Shown: in pieces, positions 24,831 through 32,769 of the stretch
Numbering within the stretch: position 1 is the first letter of the stretch
Layout of the letters: each line of letters begins with the position of its first letter
DNA from: JANQPX01 sp965222015
GTDB taxonomy: Bacteria > Pseudomonadota > Alphaproteobacteria > Geminicoccales > Geminicoccaceae
Assembly: GCA_965222015.1 (NCBI GenBank)
Contig: CBDCTL010000023.1
Location: 682,001-746,000 of the forward strand
Length of the DNA: 64,000 nt
Direction of reading: 5' to 3'
Translations under genes and position numbers: made by a program
Notes under the pieces: generated by a model
The model's database searches: none
Told to the model about the DNA's origin: nothing
Seen by the model: only the letters and a program-made list of their open reading frames with translations

Positions 24831-24997
24831 CAAAAACTCTCCGAAACGGTTTTCATCTACGCCTTCTTTCCCGAAAAAGTTGAATTTTCGGTTAACGAAC
24901 ACGCGATTGATGGCGATTTCGGCGTTTTAAGGCAGGAATTGGCTTGAGAAGCGGTGCAATCGTGAAAATCGAGGAGGCCAGGTCCTCCACGGGCTCG

Positions 24998-25579
24998 CTA
25001 CTCGTCGGGACGTCTCGGATGGGCCAGGAGCCAGACAATCACCTCTTCGGCGGCCTTGTCCGGGGGGAAGACGGGGTAGAAAACGTGGTCGACGATGCCC
25101 TCGGTCACGACGAGGGTCAGGCGTCTGATCATGAGTGATCCTTCGACCTCGAAGATGGGCAGGTCGAGGCTGCGGGCAAAGCGAAGTTCGGCGTCGCTCA
25201 AGAGGGGGAAAGGGAGCTTCAGCCGCGCCGCGATCTCCTGCTGGTCGCCGGCTGATTGCGTGCTGACGCCGACGACCTCGGCGTGCAGTGCGCGGATGTC
25301 GTCATGCTGGTCGCGAAAGGCGAGCGACTGCGGCGTACAGCCACGCGCGCCCGGAATGTCGTTCCACCCCTCCGGCAGCGACACGCCCGGACGGCCGGCG
25401 CGCGGAAAGCAGTAGACCACCGTTCGACCCGGGCGCGTGGCGAGATCGAGGGTGCCGCCCGCCGTCGACGGCAGAGGGATGGCGTGCAGCGGGCGGCCGA
25501 TCAGATGGTCGCAGGCGCCGTCGTCCTCGGGCTCGGGGAGGTCGTCGGGCAGAATGTTCGGGTCGTGTCGTTCGGTCAT
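24998..25579 (-). CDS. Peroxiredoxin (AhpC/TSA-type, BCP-like)
   Basis: 193 residues, thioredoxin fold. The segment TVVYCFPRAG, then GWNDIPGARGCTPQSLAFRDQ, is a variant peroxiredoxin active site with Cys81 as the probable peroxidatic cysteine; the usual PxxxTxxC is replaced by ARGCTPQ. LKLPFPLLSDAELRFARSLDLP and a C-terminal helix follow. An acidic N-terminal tail of about 25 residues is extra. No signal peptide, so cytoplasmic. It follows the glutathione peroxidase-like gene by 18 bp, so both hydroperoxide-removing enzymes are probably co-expressed. Confidence 0.85.
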   Translation of the reverse strand: MTERHDPNILPDDLPEPEDDGACDHLIGRPLHAIPLPSTAGGTLDLATRPGRTVVYCFPRAGRPGVSLPEGWNDIPGARGCTPQSLAFRDQHDDIRALHAEVVGVSTQSAGDQQEIAARLKLPFPLLSDAELRFARSLDLPIFEVEGSLMIRRLTLVVTEGIVDHVFYPVFPPDKAAEEVIVWLLAHPRRPDE

Positions 25580-25597
25580 CGTACGGACGATCGTGGT

Positions 25598-26155
25598 TCA
25601 GGGTAGCGCGTTTTCGATGGCGTCGATGATCGCCGCATCGGCGGGTTCGACACCGGAAGGCCAGGCGCCGACCAGCCTGCCGCCGGGATCGATCAGATAT
25701 TTGTGGAAGTTCCAGCGCGGCAGGCTGTCCTCGCCCAGGGTCGAGGCGACGTGTCGGAAGAAAGGATGGGCGTTTTGGCCCTTGACCGTCTGCTTCTCGG
25801 TGAGCGGGAAGTCGACGTCGAAATTGACCTCGCAGAAGTTTTTGATCTCAGCCTCGTCGCCGGGTTCCTGCCGGCCGAAATCGTTTGACGGGACGCCGAG
25901 CACCACCAGACCGCGGTCGCGATAGCGGTCATAGACGTCCTGAAGGCCGGCATATTGGTAGGTATAACCGCAGAGCGAGGCGGTATTGACCACCAGCACC
26001 GCCCGGCCGGCGAAACCGGAGAGCGGCAGAGGATCGCCTTCGATCGAGGTGAAGGCGATGTCGTGGACAGAGGAGGCGGCGGCGCCCACGTCCCGGGCCC
26101 CCCAGGCGAAAAGGCCGGCGGTCAGTGCCATGGCGAGAACAAGCGTCCTGATCAT
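25598..26155 (-). CDS. Glutathione peroxidase-family thiol peroxidase, exported
   Basis: 185 residues from ATG 26155; GGAG lies about ten bases upstream. Upstream in-frame codons to 26248 do not look like a gene start. A signal peptide (MIRTLVLAMALTAGLFAWGA) predicts export. The catalytic tetrad of GPx enzymes is visible: Cys62 in NTASLCGYTYQY, Gln96 in VPSNDFGRQEPG, and Trp148-Asn149 in RWNFHKYLID. With cysteine rather than selenocysteine it probably uses thioredoxin-like reductants in the periplasm. It is the first gene of a two-gene unit with the peroxiredoxin. Confidence 0.9.
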   Translation of the reverse strand: MIRTLVLAMALTAGLFAWGARDVGAAASSVHDIAFTSIEGDPLPLSGFAGRAVLVVNTASLCGYTYQYAGLQDVYDRYRDRGLVVLGVPSNDFGRQEPGDEAEIKNFCEVNFDVDFPLTEKQTVKGQNAHPFFRHVASTLGEDSLPRWNFHKYLIDPGGRLVGAWPSGVEPADAAIIDAIENALP

Positions 26156-26315
26156 CCCGGTCGCTCCGATCGATCCCGATGGCGGCATCATATCGCCGAC
26201 CGTGCCACCGCGACAGGAAAAATGCCGGCGCCTGCCCTTCCGTCGCAACCGGCGCTTGTGAGCGGGGCTCGGTCCTTGCTAGGAGGATGGCGGATGGACT
26301 GATTTCGAGGACAGC

Positions 26316-27602
26316 ATGCTCTACGCAACCCTGGCGGTTCTGCTGCTTTTGATGGCATCGGCGTTCACGTCGGGCACGGAAACGGCGATGACCGGGGCCG
26401 CGCCCGCACGGATACATCAGCTCGCCGGCGAGGGCAGCCGCGGCGCCCGGCTGGCGAAAAGGCTGCTGGAACAGAAGGAAAAGCTGATCGGCTCGCTGCT
26501 GCTCGGCAACAATCTCTTCAACGTTCTGGCGACCGCCCTCGCCGCCGACATCTTGATCAAGCTCGCGGGCGACGCCGGCATCGCCTATGCGACGCTGATC
26601 ATGACGGCACTGGTGGTGATCTTCGCGGAGGTGCTGCCGAAAACCTACGCCATCCGCAATCCTGAACGCATGGCACTCGCGGTGGCACCGCTCGCCAACG
26701 CCCTCGTGCTGGTCCTGTCGCCGGTCACCCAGGCGGTGCAGTGGATGATCAACGGCGCCTTTCGTCTGATCGGCGTGCGCACGCAGTCCGACCTGTATTC
26801 GTCCTCGTTCGAGGCCCTTCGCGGCACCATCGACATGCACGCCGAACAGGGCACCATGACCAAGCAGGATCGGGACATGCTCGGCGGCATTCTCGATCTC
26901 GCCGATGTCGACGTTCGGGCCGTCATGACCCACCGGCGCACGATGGAGACGATCGACGCCGCCATGCCGCTCGGTCAGATCCTGGAGCAGGTGGTGGCGA
27001 GCCCTTATTCACGCTTTCCCGTCTGGCGCGGCGAGGCCGAGAGCATCATCGGCGTGCTGCACGCGAAGGACCTGCTGAACGCGCTCCAGAAACACGGCGC
27101 CGATCTGGAGACGCTGAAGGTCGACGACCTCTGCCAGCGCCCCTGGTTCGTGCCCGACACAACGCCGCTCAAGCGCCAGCTCATCGCCTTTCGTCAGCGC
27201 CGCCAGCATCTGGCGCTGGTGGTCGACGAATATGGCGACCTGGAAGGCCTGGTGACCCTCGAGGACATCATCGAGGAGATCGTCGGCGAGATCGCCGACG
27301 AGACCGACGTCGAGCAGGAAGGCATCCTGCCCCAGACCGACGGTTCCTATCTGGTCAGCGGCTGGATCACCATGCGCGATCTCAACCGCGCCTTCGGCTG
27401 GAAGCTGCCGGATGAGGAAGCGGCGACCATCGCAGGCCTGGTCATCCACGAAGCCCAGCGCATTCCCGAAGTGGGACAGAGCTTCGCCTTCCACGGCTTT
27501 CGCTTCGTGGTCCTGCGCCGCCAGAGAAATCAGATCGTGCTGCTGAAAGTGACGCCGCCCGGCGACGACACCGAAGCAGATAGCGGGCGAGCCGAGGCCT
27601 GA
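26316..27602 (+). CDS. CNNM/CorC-family membrane protein with CBS domains
   Basis: 428 residues; GAGGA precedes the ATG. The N-terminal DUF21 (CNNM) membrane domain has three to four helices and the signatures FTSGTETAMTGA, GNNLFNVLATALAAD and IFAEVLPKTYAIRNPE. A CBS pair follows (VRAVMTHRRTMETID; SPYSRFPVWRGEAESIIGVLHAKDLL; VDEYGDLEGLVTLEDIIEEIVGEI), then a CorC/HlyC transporter-associated domain (SYLVSGWITMRDLNRAF). The family handles divalent cation (Mg2+) efflux or homeostasis with ATP-Mg sensing by CBS domains. It is a single-gene unit with a strong terminator just after the stop. Confidence 0.92.
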   Translation: MLYATLAVLLLLMASAFTSGTETAMTGAAPARIHQLAGEGSRGARLAKRLLEQKEKLIGSLLLGNNLFNVLATALAADILIKLAGDAGIAYATLIMTALVVIFAEVLPKTYAIRNPERMALAVAPLANALVLVLSPVTQAVQWMINGAFRLIGVRTQSDLYSSSFEALRGTIDMHAEQGTMTKQDRDMLGGILDLADVDVRAVMTHRRTMETIDAAMPLGQILEQVVASPYSRFPVWRGEAESIIGVLHAKDLLNALQKHGADLETLKVDDLCQRPWFVPDTTPLKRQLIAFRQRRQHLALVVDEYGDLEGLVTLEDIIEEIVGEIADETDVEQEGILPQTDGSYLVSGWITMRDLNRAFGWKLPDEEAATIAGLVIHEAQRIPEVGQSFAFHGFRFVVLRRQRNQIVLLKVTPPGDDTEADSGRAEA

Positions 27603-27606
27603 TACG

Positions 27607-27650
27607 AAAAGCCCGGCGGACCGACTGTGTTCAGTCGGTCCGCCGGGCTT
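27607..27650 (+). terminator. Strong hairpin terminator after the CNNM gene
   Basis: A perfect 17-bp stem starting GCCCGGCGGACC with loop TGTT (27611-27648), preceded by AAAA. The hairpin begins 8 bases after the stop. The T run on the plus strand is only two bases long, so termination may rely on stem strength. Confidence 0.75.
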
Positions 27651-27727
27651 CGCAAAAGGTTCAGCGGCGACCTGCACGTCTGGTCCGCGCACCGGACCGC
27701 CGCTTGAAAAGAGACGCCGCGAAGTTC

Positions 27728-27994
27728 CTACTTGCGCAGGCCCTGCTGCGCGATGCGGTTGGACTTCTCCGCCGCCTCGGCAGCCTGCGCGGCAGCGGAC
27801 TCGGCGCGCTGGGCCGCAGCGGCGGCGCGATCGGCGGCTTCGGCGGCGCGATCGGCGGCGGCGGACGCCTGAGCGACGCTGTCGATCTCGGAAGCCTGGG
27901 GCTTGTTGGCATCGCTGGACGAACAGGCCGCGGTCAAGGCCGCCAGACCGACGACACAGGCGCCAACTCGAAAAAATCGCGAGAAAACAAACAT
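27728..27994 (-). CDS. Alanine-rich Lpp/OprI-like outer-membrane lipoprotein
   Basis: 88 residues from ATG 27994, with AGAGG five bases upstream; an in-frame ATG at 28012 is less well placed. A lipoprotein signal peptide ends LTAAC. The mature part is a heptad-like alanine zipper (ASAAADRAAEAADRAAAAAQ, then a similar run) ending in KSNRIAQQGLRK. This is the pattern of small coiled-coil lipoproteins such as Lpp and OprI that tie or space the outer membrane and peptidoglycan. The C-terminal Arg-Lys resembles the Lpp end that can be linked to peptidoglycan. Confidence 0.82.
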   Translation of the reverse strand: MFVFSRFFRVGACVVGLAALTAACSSSDANKPQASEIDSVAQASAAADRAAEAADRAAAAAQRAESAAAQAAEAAEKSNRIAQQGLRK

Positions 27995-28151
27995 GTAGAC
28001 CTCTTTTTCCATGATGCTGTGAGCCGATCTCGGCGCATCATAGGGCAGCCGATGGGCCAATAACAGACTCAAATTATCAAATTTCGCCTGTAAGTTGCTG
28101 CTGTGGCCGGAACGACACGTCGGCGCGAAGTCGCGGCGCCGCACGGGACTC

Positions 28152-28748
28152 TCACCAGGCGCGGATGGGACCCGTATCGAGGTGGATGAAGTCGGATTCA
28201 GGATAATAGCCGACACCACCCATGGCGATGCCGAGCGCCGCGTCGCGCACGCCGGTGGTCGCGTAGCCGGGCAGGCGGATGTCGATCGCCTGGCCCCGCA
28301 TGTGAAAGCTGTTGGGCGCCACCTTGTCGCTGCGGGCGGCCAGCATGGCGTTGGTCGCCGGCGTCCTGTAGCCGGAAATGACGTTGATCGGCGCCGAGCA
28401 TTCCACGTTGCTCGTGAGATGGTGCAGAATGTTGAGCAGCCCCGGATCGATCGGTTTGATGCCGCCGGTTCTGAAGTCGCGAAGATGATAGCTGATCTGC
28501 GCCAGGCCTTCGGGCAGATAGGTTCCGTCGCGCCAGTAGACCGCCGACAGGGTCTCGTATGTGTGCAGGTTGTAGAAGCTCAGCTCGCGCGCGGCCATCG
28601 ATGGATAGCTCAGCGCGGTCGCCGGTGAAGAAATCAACAGACCGGCAGTCGCTGTCATCGACAGGCCGAGGAAGTGACGGCGACTTGCTCCCCTTTCCTT
28701 CTCCTCCAACGGCACGCCTGCCCCTCGTTTGACGACGAAACTCTTCAT
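28152..28748 (-). CDS. DUF882 (YcbK-like, M15-type) peptidoglycan peptidase, Tat-exported
   Basis: 198 residues. The N-terminus carries a twin-arginine signal (SRRHFLGLSMTATAGLLIS). The mature domain has ELSFYNLHTYETL, INVISGYRTPATNAML, then NSFHMRGQAIDIRLPG and DFIHLDTGPIRAW, giving the His, Asp and His-x-Asp zinc ligands of M15-like L,D-/D,D-peptidases. A role in cell-wall turnover is inferred from the family. The gene is a single unit; its upstream region (28749-29076) is AT-rich and probably contains its promoter. Confidence 0.88.
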   Translation of the reverse strand: MKSFVVKRGAGVPLEEKERGASRRHFLGLSMTATAGLLISSPATALSYPSMAARELSFYNLHTYETLSAVYWRDGTYLPEGLAQISYHLRDFRTGGIKPIDPGLLNILHHLTSNVECSAPINVISGYRTPATNAMLAARSDKVAPNSFHMRGQAIDIRLPGYATTGVRDAALGIAMGGVGYYPESDFIHLDTGPIRAW

Positions 28749-29076
28749 GACGAAGCGCGTGTTTTACGGCTTGGGTTTTGAAGAATCCAGCACAAATCTG
28801 GCAACCCCCGAATTATCCAGTGCAAGGCGTACCGGAATCCCCAGCATCGCGCATCTCTACATGCAGTTGATCGCCGCCCTCGTCGGTGCAAACGTCCCAC
28901 CCGGCGTTACCTTCCCTTTTCCGATCATACGTGTGTGAAACATTCGTTGCAAGATAGTGAGCTATGAACGATTGCGTTCAAGAACACAACCTTATCGCGA
29001 ATTTTTCTCTGGATTTTTTGACCAGGAATTGCTCGCCCGAACCGAGACCGGGCGCCGTCCACGAGCCGTCTCTTGG
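28749..29076. other. AT-richer intergenic region, no gene seen
   Basis: About 330 bases lie between two minus-strand genes, with short weak open frames on both strands but none with conserved features. It should hold the promoter of the DUF882 gene and the end of the hibernation-factor transcript. I see no convincing hairpin terminator. Confidence 0.35.
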
Positions 29077-29646
29077 TCAACGGACCGGGTGCGCGCCCCG
29101 CACACGCTGGACTCGGCTCGCCTGGGGACCCATCGGGCCCTCTTCGTCGGCAAGCGTGAACAGCACTTCATTGCCGACCTCGAGCGCTTCGAAATCGTCA
29201 CCGTCGACCACGGCGCTGTGGAAGTAGACGTTCGGCTGGACCGGGGTTTCGATGAAGCCGTAGTCCTGATCGGGGTAGAGCTTGACGATGCGCGCATATG
29301 TGGGGCCGTCATGGGACTTCACGTCGTGACGGCTGATGCGCTGGTGTTCATCGATCTGGCGCTCGGCGACGTCGAAGGCGATACCGATGACATTCTGCGT
29401 GTCGCCCTTCGATTCATGACGGCGCTGCTCGCGTTTGACCACGATCTCCTTGCCCGGCAGGCTGAGCTTCAGAGAGATCTGGATCAGGCTGCGATGGGCC
29501 TGCTTGTGCTGCGCTTCGAGCACCACGCGGCAGGCGATGATGCTGTCGGTCAGCCGTTCCAGGCGGTCCGCCCGATCCCGCACTCTTGCCTCCATCGCCT
29601 CGGAACGGTCCATGTTGTGAAAGACGATTTCGAGCGGGACCTGCAT
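29077..29646 (-). CDS. Ribosome hibernation factor (HPF/RaiA) fused to a cold-shock domain
   Basis: 189 residues from ATG 29646, supported by GGAGG seven bases upstream (an ATG at 29664 is too early). Residues 1-105 form the S30AE/HPF fold (VPLEIVFHNMDRSEAMEARVRDRADRLERL, split here by normal spacing in the family). Residues 115-182 form a cold-shock domain with RNP1-like DYGFIE and RNP2-like VYFHS. HPF-type proteins sit in the 30S mRNA channel to silence ribosomes; the cold-shock domain should add RNA binding. In place of the long-HPF dimerisation tail this protein carries an RNA-binding module. Single-gene unit. Confidence 0.87.
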   Translation of the reverse strand: MQVPLEIVFHNMDRSEAMEARVRDRADRLERLTDSIIACRVVLEAQHKQAHRSLIQISLKLSLPGKEIVVKREQRRHESKGDTQNVIGIAFDVAERQIDEHQRISRHDVKSHDGPTYARIVKLYPDQDYGFIETPVQPNVYFHSAVVDGDDFEALEVGNEVLFTLADEEGPMGPQASRVQRVRGAHPVR

Positions 29647-29909
29647 CGGACACCTCCTTCGCAAGGCGTGGGCACAAAACGCAATGGCCGCCGATCATCG
29701 CCTCACGAGCCGAATGGTAAGGCACGGACCGGATCGCTGATCGCGCGGCGAACGGTACGACTTTCGCTCGCCAATTGCATCAGCAATCGCGACGCAAATC
29801 AATATAGCAGCTTCGGAGATCATGTTCCGGCCCTGAGACGGGGCAGCGAGTCGACGCCGCCACGACGAGAAACGAGGCGGCGGGCGGCAGTCCCGACCGA
29901 CGGAAGATC

Positions 29910-30560
29910 TCAAATCGTTCGCGCGACCCGGCTTCGAAGCTCGTCGATCAGACCGTCGACGCCGATACGCTGGAGCACGGCGGCGAATTCGGAGCGCTGG
30001 GTGATCAGCAGGCTCACCCCTTCGACCACCAGGTCGATGATCACCAGGCGACCGTCGCGCGGTCGAAGGCGCCAGTCCACCCCGAGCGGTCCGCCCGAAC
30101 GGCGCATGATCCGCGAGCGCACGATCACATCCTTTCGACCGGCGCCTTGGGTTCCGGTGATGACGAAGTTCTCCCCGGCGGCGCCGAGATCGGCGCCTGC
30201 GTAGCTCTTCAGCCTGCTCGTGAAGCTGGTCAGCACATAGCGCCCGAAGACCTCGACGAAGGCGTCGCGCTGGCGGGCGTTCGCCTGGCGCCAGTGGCGC
30301 CCCATGGACATGCGCGCCAGCAGAGTCAGGTCGACCTGACTCTCGATCGCGTCCATCAGGCGTCGTTCCATGCCGGGATCACCCGAATCGGCGCTGATGA
30401 GCCGAAAGATGTGGTCGACCAGATTGGCGATCACGTCTCTCGCGTCCCGCTCCGAACGCGAGTCGGCGAGCGCGGCGCCATTGGCCCCAAGCGCCGCCAG
30501 AAGGCAGGCAGCGCCCTGGAAAAGCTGCCGTCGCGTCGCTGCGTTGATGGAGATTCCCAT
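29910..30560 (-). CDS. MlaC-like phospholipid-binding protein, paralogue 2
   Basis: 216 residues from ATG 30560; ATG 30608 would place extra polar residues before the signal peptide. The Sec/Tat-like leader (TRRQLFQGAACLLAALGANGAALA) is followed by a Ttg2D/MlaC fold: LLARMSMGRHWRQANARQRDAFVEVFGRYVLTSF, then VIVRSRI, GVDWRLRPRDGRLVIIDLVVEGVSLLITQRSEF. MlaC carries phospholipids between outer and inner membranes. It follows a second MlaC-like gene, and no MlaBDEF genes are near. Two tandem carriers suggest different lipid cargo or partners. Confidence 0.85.
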   Translation of the reverse strand: MGISINAATRRQLFQGAACLLAALGANGAALADSRSERDARDVIANLVDHIFRLISADSGDPGMERRLMDAIESQVDLTLLARMSMGRHWRQANARQRDAFVEVFGRYVLTSFTSRLKSYAGADLGAAGENFVITGTQGAGRKDVIVRSRIMRRSGGPLGVDWRLRPRDGRLVIIDLVVEGVSLLITQRSEFAAVLQRIGVDGLIDELRSRVARTI

Positions 30561-30707
30561 GGTCGACCCCGTTTCATGCCCGTCGACGCGAACTATGTCG
30601 CGCGCCATGCGTTCGATCTCGCCGAAGCTAGTCGGGGTTGGTTGAGAAATCGTTTACGAGGGTCGTTTTTTCACCATCGTCCGAATTCTTCCCGGCGCCT
30701 GTCGCGC

Positions 30708-31337
30708 TCAGGGCTGCGCGGCCTCGGCGCGTGCGCGCAGCGAGGCGAGCAGCCCCTCCATCCGGTGCCGTTCGATCACCGCGGAAAATTCGGCGCGCTG
30801 GGTGACCAGGAGGCTGATGCCTTCGATCACGACGTCGATGATCGCCGGACGCCCGTCGACATCTCGAAACCGCCAGTCGACGGTCAGCGGAGCGCCGTCG
30901 GTCGCGGCGACCTTGGAACGCACGACGACGTCCCGTTTGCCGGCGCCGACCTCGCCCGTGATCCTGAAATAACGATCCAGCGGCCCGTCCAGCCCGCCCA
31001 GGAGAAGGTCCAGACGACCGACGAACGCGCCGATGACGACGCGCGAAAACAGGTCGCGGTAGTCGCTTCTGAGCGTCTCGTCCAATGTTCGCCAGTGCCT
31101 GCCGAGCGCCAGACGGCTGATCAGATCGACGTTCGTTCTGGCTTCGATCGCCGACGCCAGCAGGCGGCGGCGTTCAACGGCCTCGGGCCGTCTCGAGATC
31201 GACCAGACCTCCTCGGCGAGCGCGCGCACGACATCGCTTGCCGCCCGGGAGCCGTCGGCCGCCGCCCCGGCAGGCAGGACGAGCATCAGCGCGAAGACGA
31301 TGGCCGAAACCGTCCCGAAGACAGTGGCAGATTTCAA
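30708..31337 (-). CDS. MlaC-like phospholipid-binding protein, paralogue 1
   Basis: 209 residues with a clear signal peptide (MKSATVFGTVSAIVFALMLVLPAGAAA). The MlaC fold is seen in LISRLALGRHWRTLDETLRSDYRDLFSRVVIGAF, DVVVRSKV and TVDWRFRDVDGRPAIIDVVIEGISLLVTQRAEF. The last motif is almost the same as in the next gene (GVSLLITQRSEF), so the two arose by tandem duplication and then diverged. It comes first in the direction of transcription. A periplasmic lipid shuttle is inferred from the family. Confidence 0.86.
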   Translation of the reverse strand: MKSATVFGTVSAIVFALMLVLPAGAAADGSRAASDVVRALAEEVWSISRRPEAVERRRLLASAIEARTNVDLISRLALGRHWRTLDETLRSDYRDLFSRVVIGAFVGRLDLLLGGLDGPLDRYFRITGEVGAGKRDVVVRSKVAATDGAPLTVDWRFRDVDGRPAIIDVVIEGISLLVTQRAEFSAVIERHRMEGLLASLRARAEAAQP

Positions 31338-31484
31338 AAAAGTTCCCCGATCGCCGTTCGCGATACCGCCTGGCGAATCGCGCCCCTCACTTTGGATATG
31401 CGTTCGTTTCGCCCTTGCGGCAAGCGGCGGGCGGCCGGCCGATGATCACGACGCCGTCAGCTGGTCCTGTCCGATCCGCGAATG

Positions 31485-32009
31485 TCAGGTGACGGCGTCG
31501 ATCTCGGCTTCGGTCAGCGAGCCCGGGACGAGAATGACCGGAAGGCGCATCTTGCCGCCCATCTGACCGATCAGGTAGTTGACCAGCGGACCCGGATCCT
31601 CGTGATCGACGGCGGTACCGAGGACCAGCACCGAGATTGCCGGATCCTCGTCGATCAGCGTCAGGAGTTCGTCCCGTCTCGGTCCCTGGCGCACATGCAG
31701 GACGGGCATCTTGCCGACGATCGACTGCACCCGCTCGGCCATGGTCTGAAGCCTGGATTCGGCCTCCTCGCGCGCTTCTTCCTCCATGACCCGCTCGACG
31801 CCGAGCCAGTGCTGAAATTCCGGCGGTTCGATGACGTACAGCAGCGCCACGCGCCCGCCGGTGCGATAGGCACGCCGGCACGCGAAATAGAGCGCTTTCG
31901 CCATCTCCTCGGTCTGATCGACGACCACGAGGAAGATGCGCTCGCCGCCGCTCTCGGCCTCTTCGGATTCAGACCCTTCCGCTTCGTTCGACCGGACGTC
32001 CTCGGTCAT
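31485..32009 (-). CDS. Universal stress protein (UspA family)
   Basis: 174 residues. An acidic N-terminal tail (about 22 residues, Glu/Ser-rich) precedes a single Usp domain: IFLVVVDQTEEMAKALYFACRRA, GGRVALLYVIEPPEFQHW, and VLVLGTAVDHEDPGPLVNYLIGQMGGKMRLPVILVPG. The C-terminal glycine-rich segment partly departs from the classic ATP-binding G-2x-G-9x-G-S/T pattern, so nucleotide binding is uncertain. It is the third gene of a tight unit with TIGR02186 and TauE; the gap to the gene before it is three bases. It may modulate that membrane system. Confidence 0.87.
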   Translation of the reverse strand: MTEDVRSNEAEGSESEEAESGGERIFLVVVDQTEEMAKALYFACRRAYRTGGRVALLYVIEPPEFQHWLGVERVMEEEAREEAESRLQTMAERVQSIVGKMPVLHVRQGPRRDELLTLIDEDPAISVLVLGTAVDHEDPGPLVNYLIGQMGGKMRLPVILVPGSLTEAEIDAVT

Positions 32010-32012
32010 GAA

Positions 32013-32768
32013 TCAAGCCCTCCGGAAGACGACGCCGGCGAGCCAGCCGGCGGCCACGGCAATCACGATAGCCATCATACCATAGAGCGCAGAACGTTGA
32101 CGGGCGAAATCGAAGATCTCCGCTTCCATGCCGACCTTGCTGATCTGGAGACTGCTTTGGTGGGCGCCGGTCACCTGTCCGTCCTTCAGCCTCAGGACCT
32201 CGATCCGATAGTGGCCGGGCGGCACGTTGGCGGGAAAGCCGAAGGTCGCGCGGAAGAGCTTGGCTCCGGGAAATGTCACCTGGGCCGGCTCCTCGGAATA
32301 AAGGCCGATCTTCTGCTTGCTGCGGATCAGTGCAGAGGCGAACTCCGCGCGCTCGGCGGCATCGAAGCCGGCGCCGTCGACGATCCTAGGCGCCAGATGA
32401 TCGACGCCGAGACGGAAGCGCTGACGCACGGACGGCGGCGCGATCTCCTCCAGCGGCCGGCTCGAGGCGATCGCATAATAGCTCGGCACCTCCTCGAACT
32501 CGACGCGGTCGCGGTTGATCCAGATGCCGGCGATGCGGGATTTGCGCCGCACCATCTGGTTTTGCCTCGGCCCTTCCATGGTGATGACGATGTCGCCTTT
32601 CGCCTCGTCGATCGCGCCGAACACCACGACATTGCCGCCGACGAAGGCGGTGGTGATGGCGATCAGCCTTTCGGACACGTCGGCGGCGAGGCTGTTGGCA
32701 TGTGCCGGCGCCGCCAGCCGAAGGACGACCAGGGCGCAGAGGACGACCAGGACCGGACGGACGCTCAC
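32013..32768 (-). CDS. TIGR02186 family membrane-anchored protein
   Basis: 251 residues with a GTG start at 32768, one base after the stop of the TauE gene. A signal peptide (VLVVLCALVVLRLAAPAHA) leads to a periplasmic beta-rich domain (ITTAFVGGNVVVFGAIDE, GIWINRDRVEFEEVPSYYAIAS, LYSEEPAQVTFPGAKLFRATFGFPANVPPGHYRIEVL). It ends in one C-terminal membrane helix (MAIVIAVAAGWLAGVVF). This matches TIGR02186, a family that alphaproteobacteria keep next to a TauE/SafE exporter. Its function is unknown; a periplasmic partner of the exporter is the usual guess. Confidence 0.85.
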   Translation of the reverse strand: MSVRPVLVVLCALVVLRLAAPAHANSLAADVSERLIAITTAFVGGNVVVFGAIDEAKGDIVITMEGPRQNQMVRRKSRIAGIWINRDRVEFEEVPSYYAIASSRPLEEIAPPSVRQRFRLGVDHLAPRIVDGAGFDAAERAEFASALIRSKQKIGLYSEEPAQVTFPGAKLFRATFGFPANVPPGHYRIEVLRLKDGQVTGAHQSSLQISKVGMEAEIFDFARQRSALYGMMAIVIAVAAGWLAGVVFRRA

Positions 32769-32769
32769 C

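Noticed and set aside
23525..24930. Long open frames of 365-413 residues on the plus strand across the 60-bp repeat
   Set aside because: They exist only because the repeat lacks stop codons in several frames. The minus-strand frame has the ribosome site, non-repetitive ends and synonymous-only unit variation.
28729..28938. A 69-residue plus-strand open frame in the AT-rich gap
   Set aside because: No ribosome site or conserved features. It overlaps the start of the DUF882 gene on the other strand.
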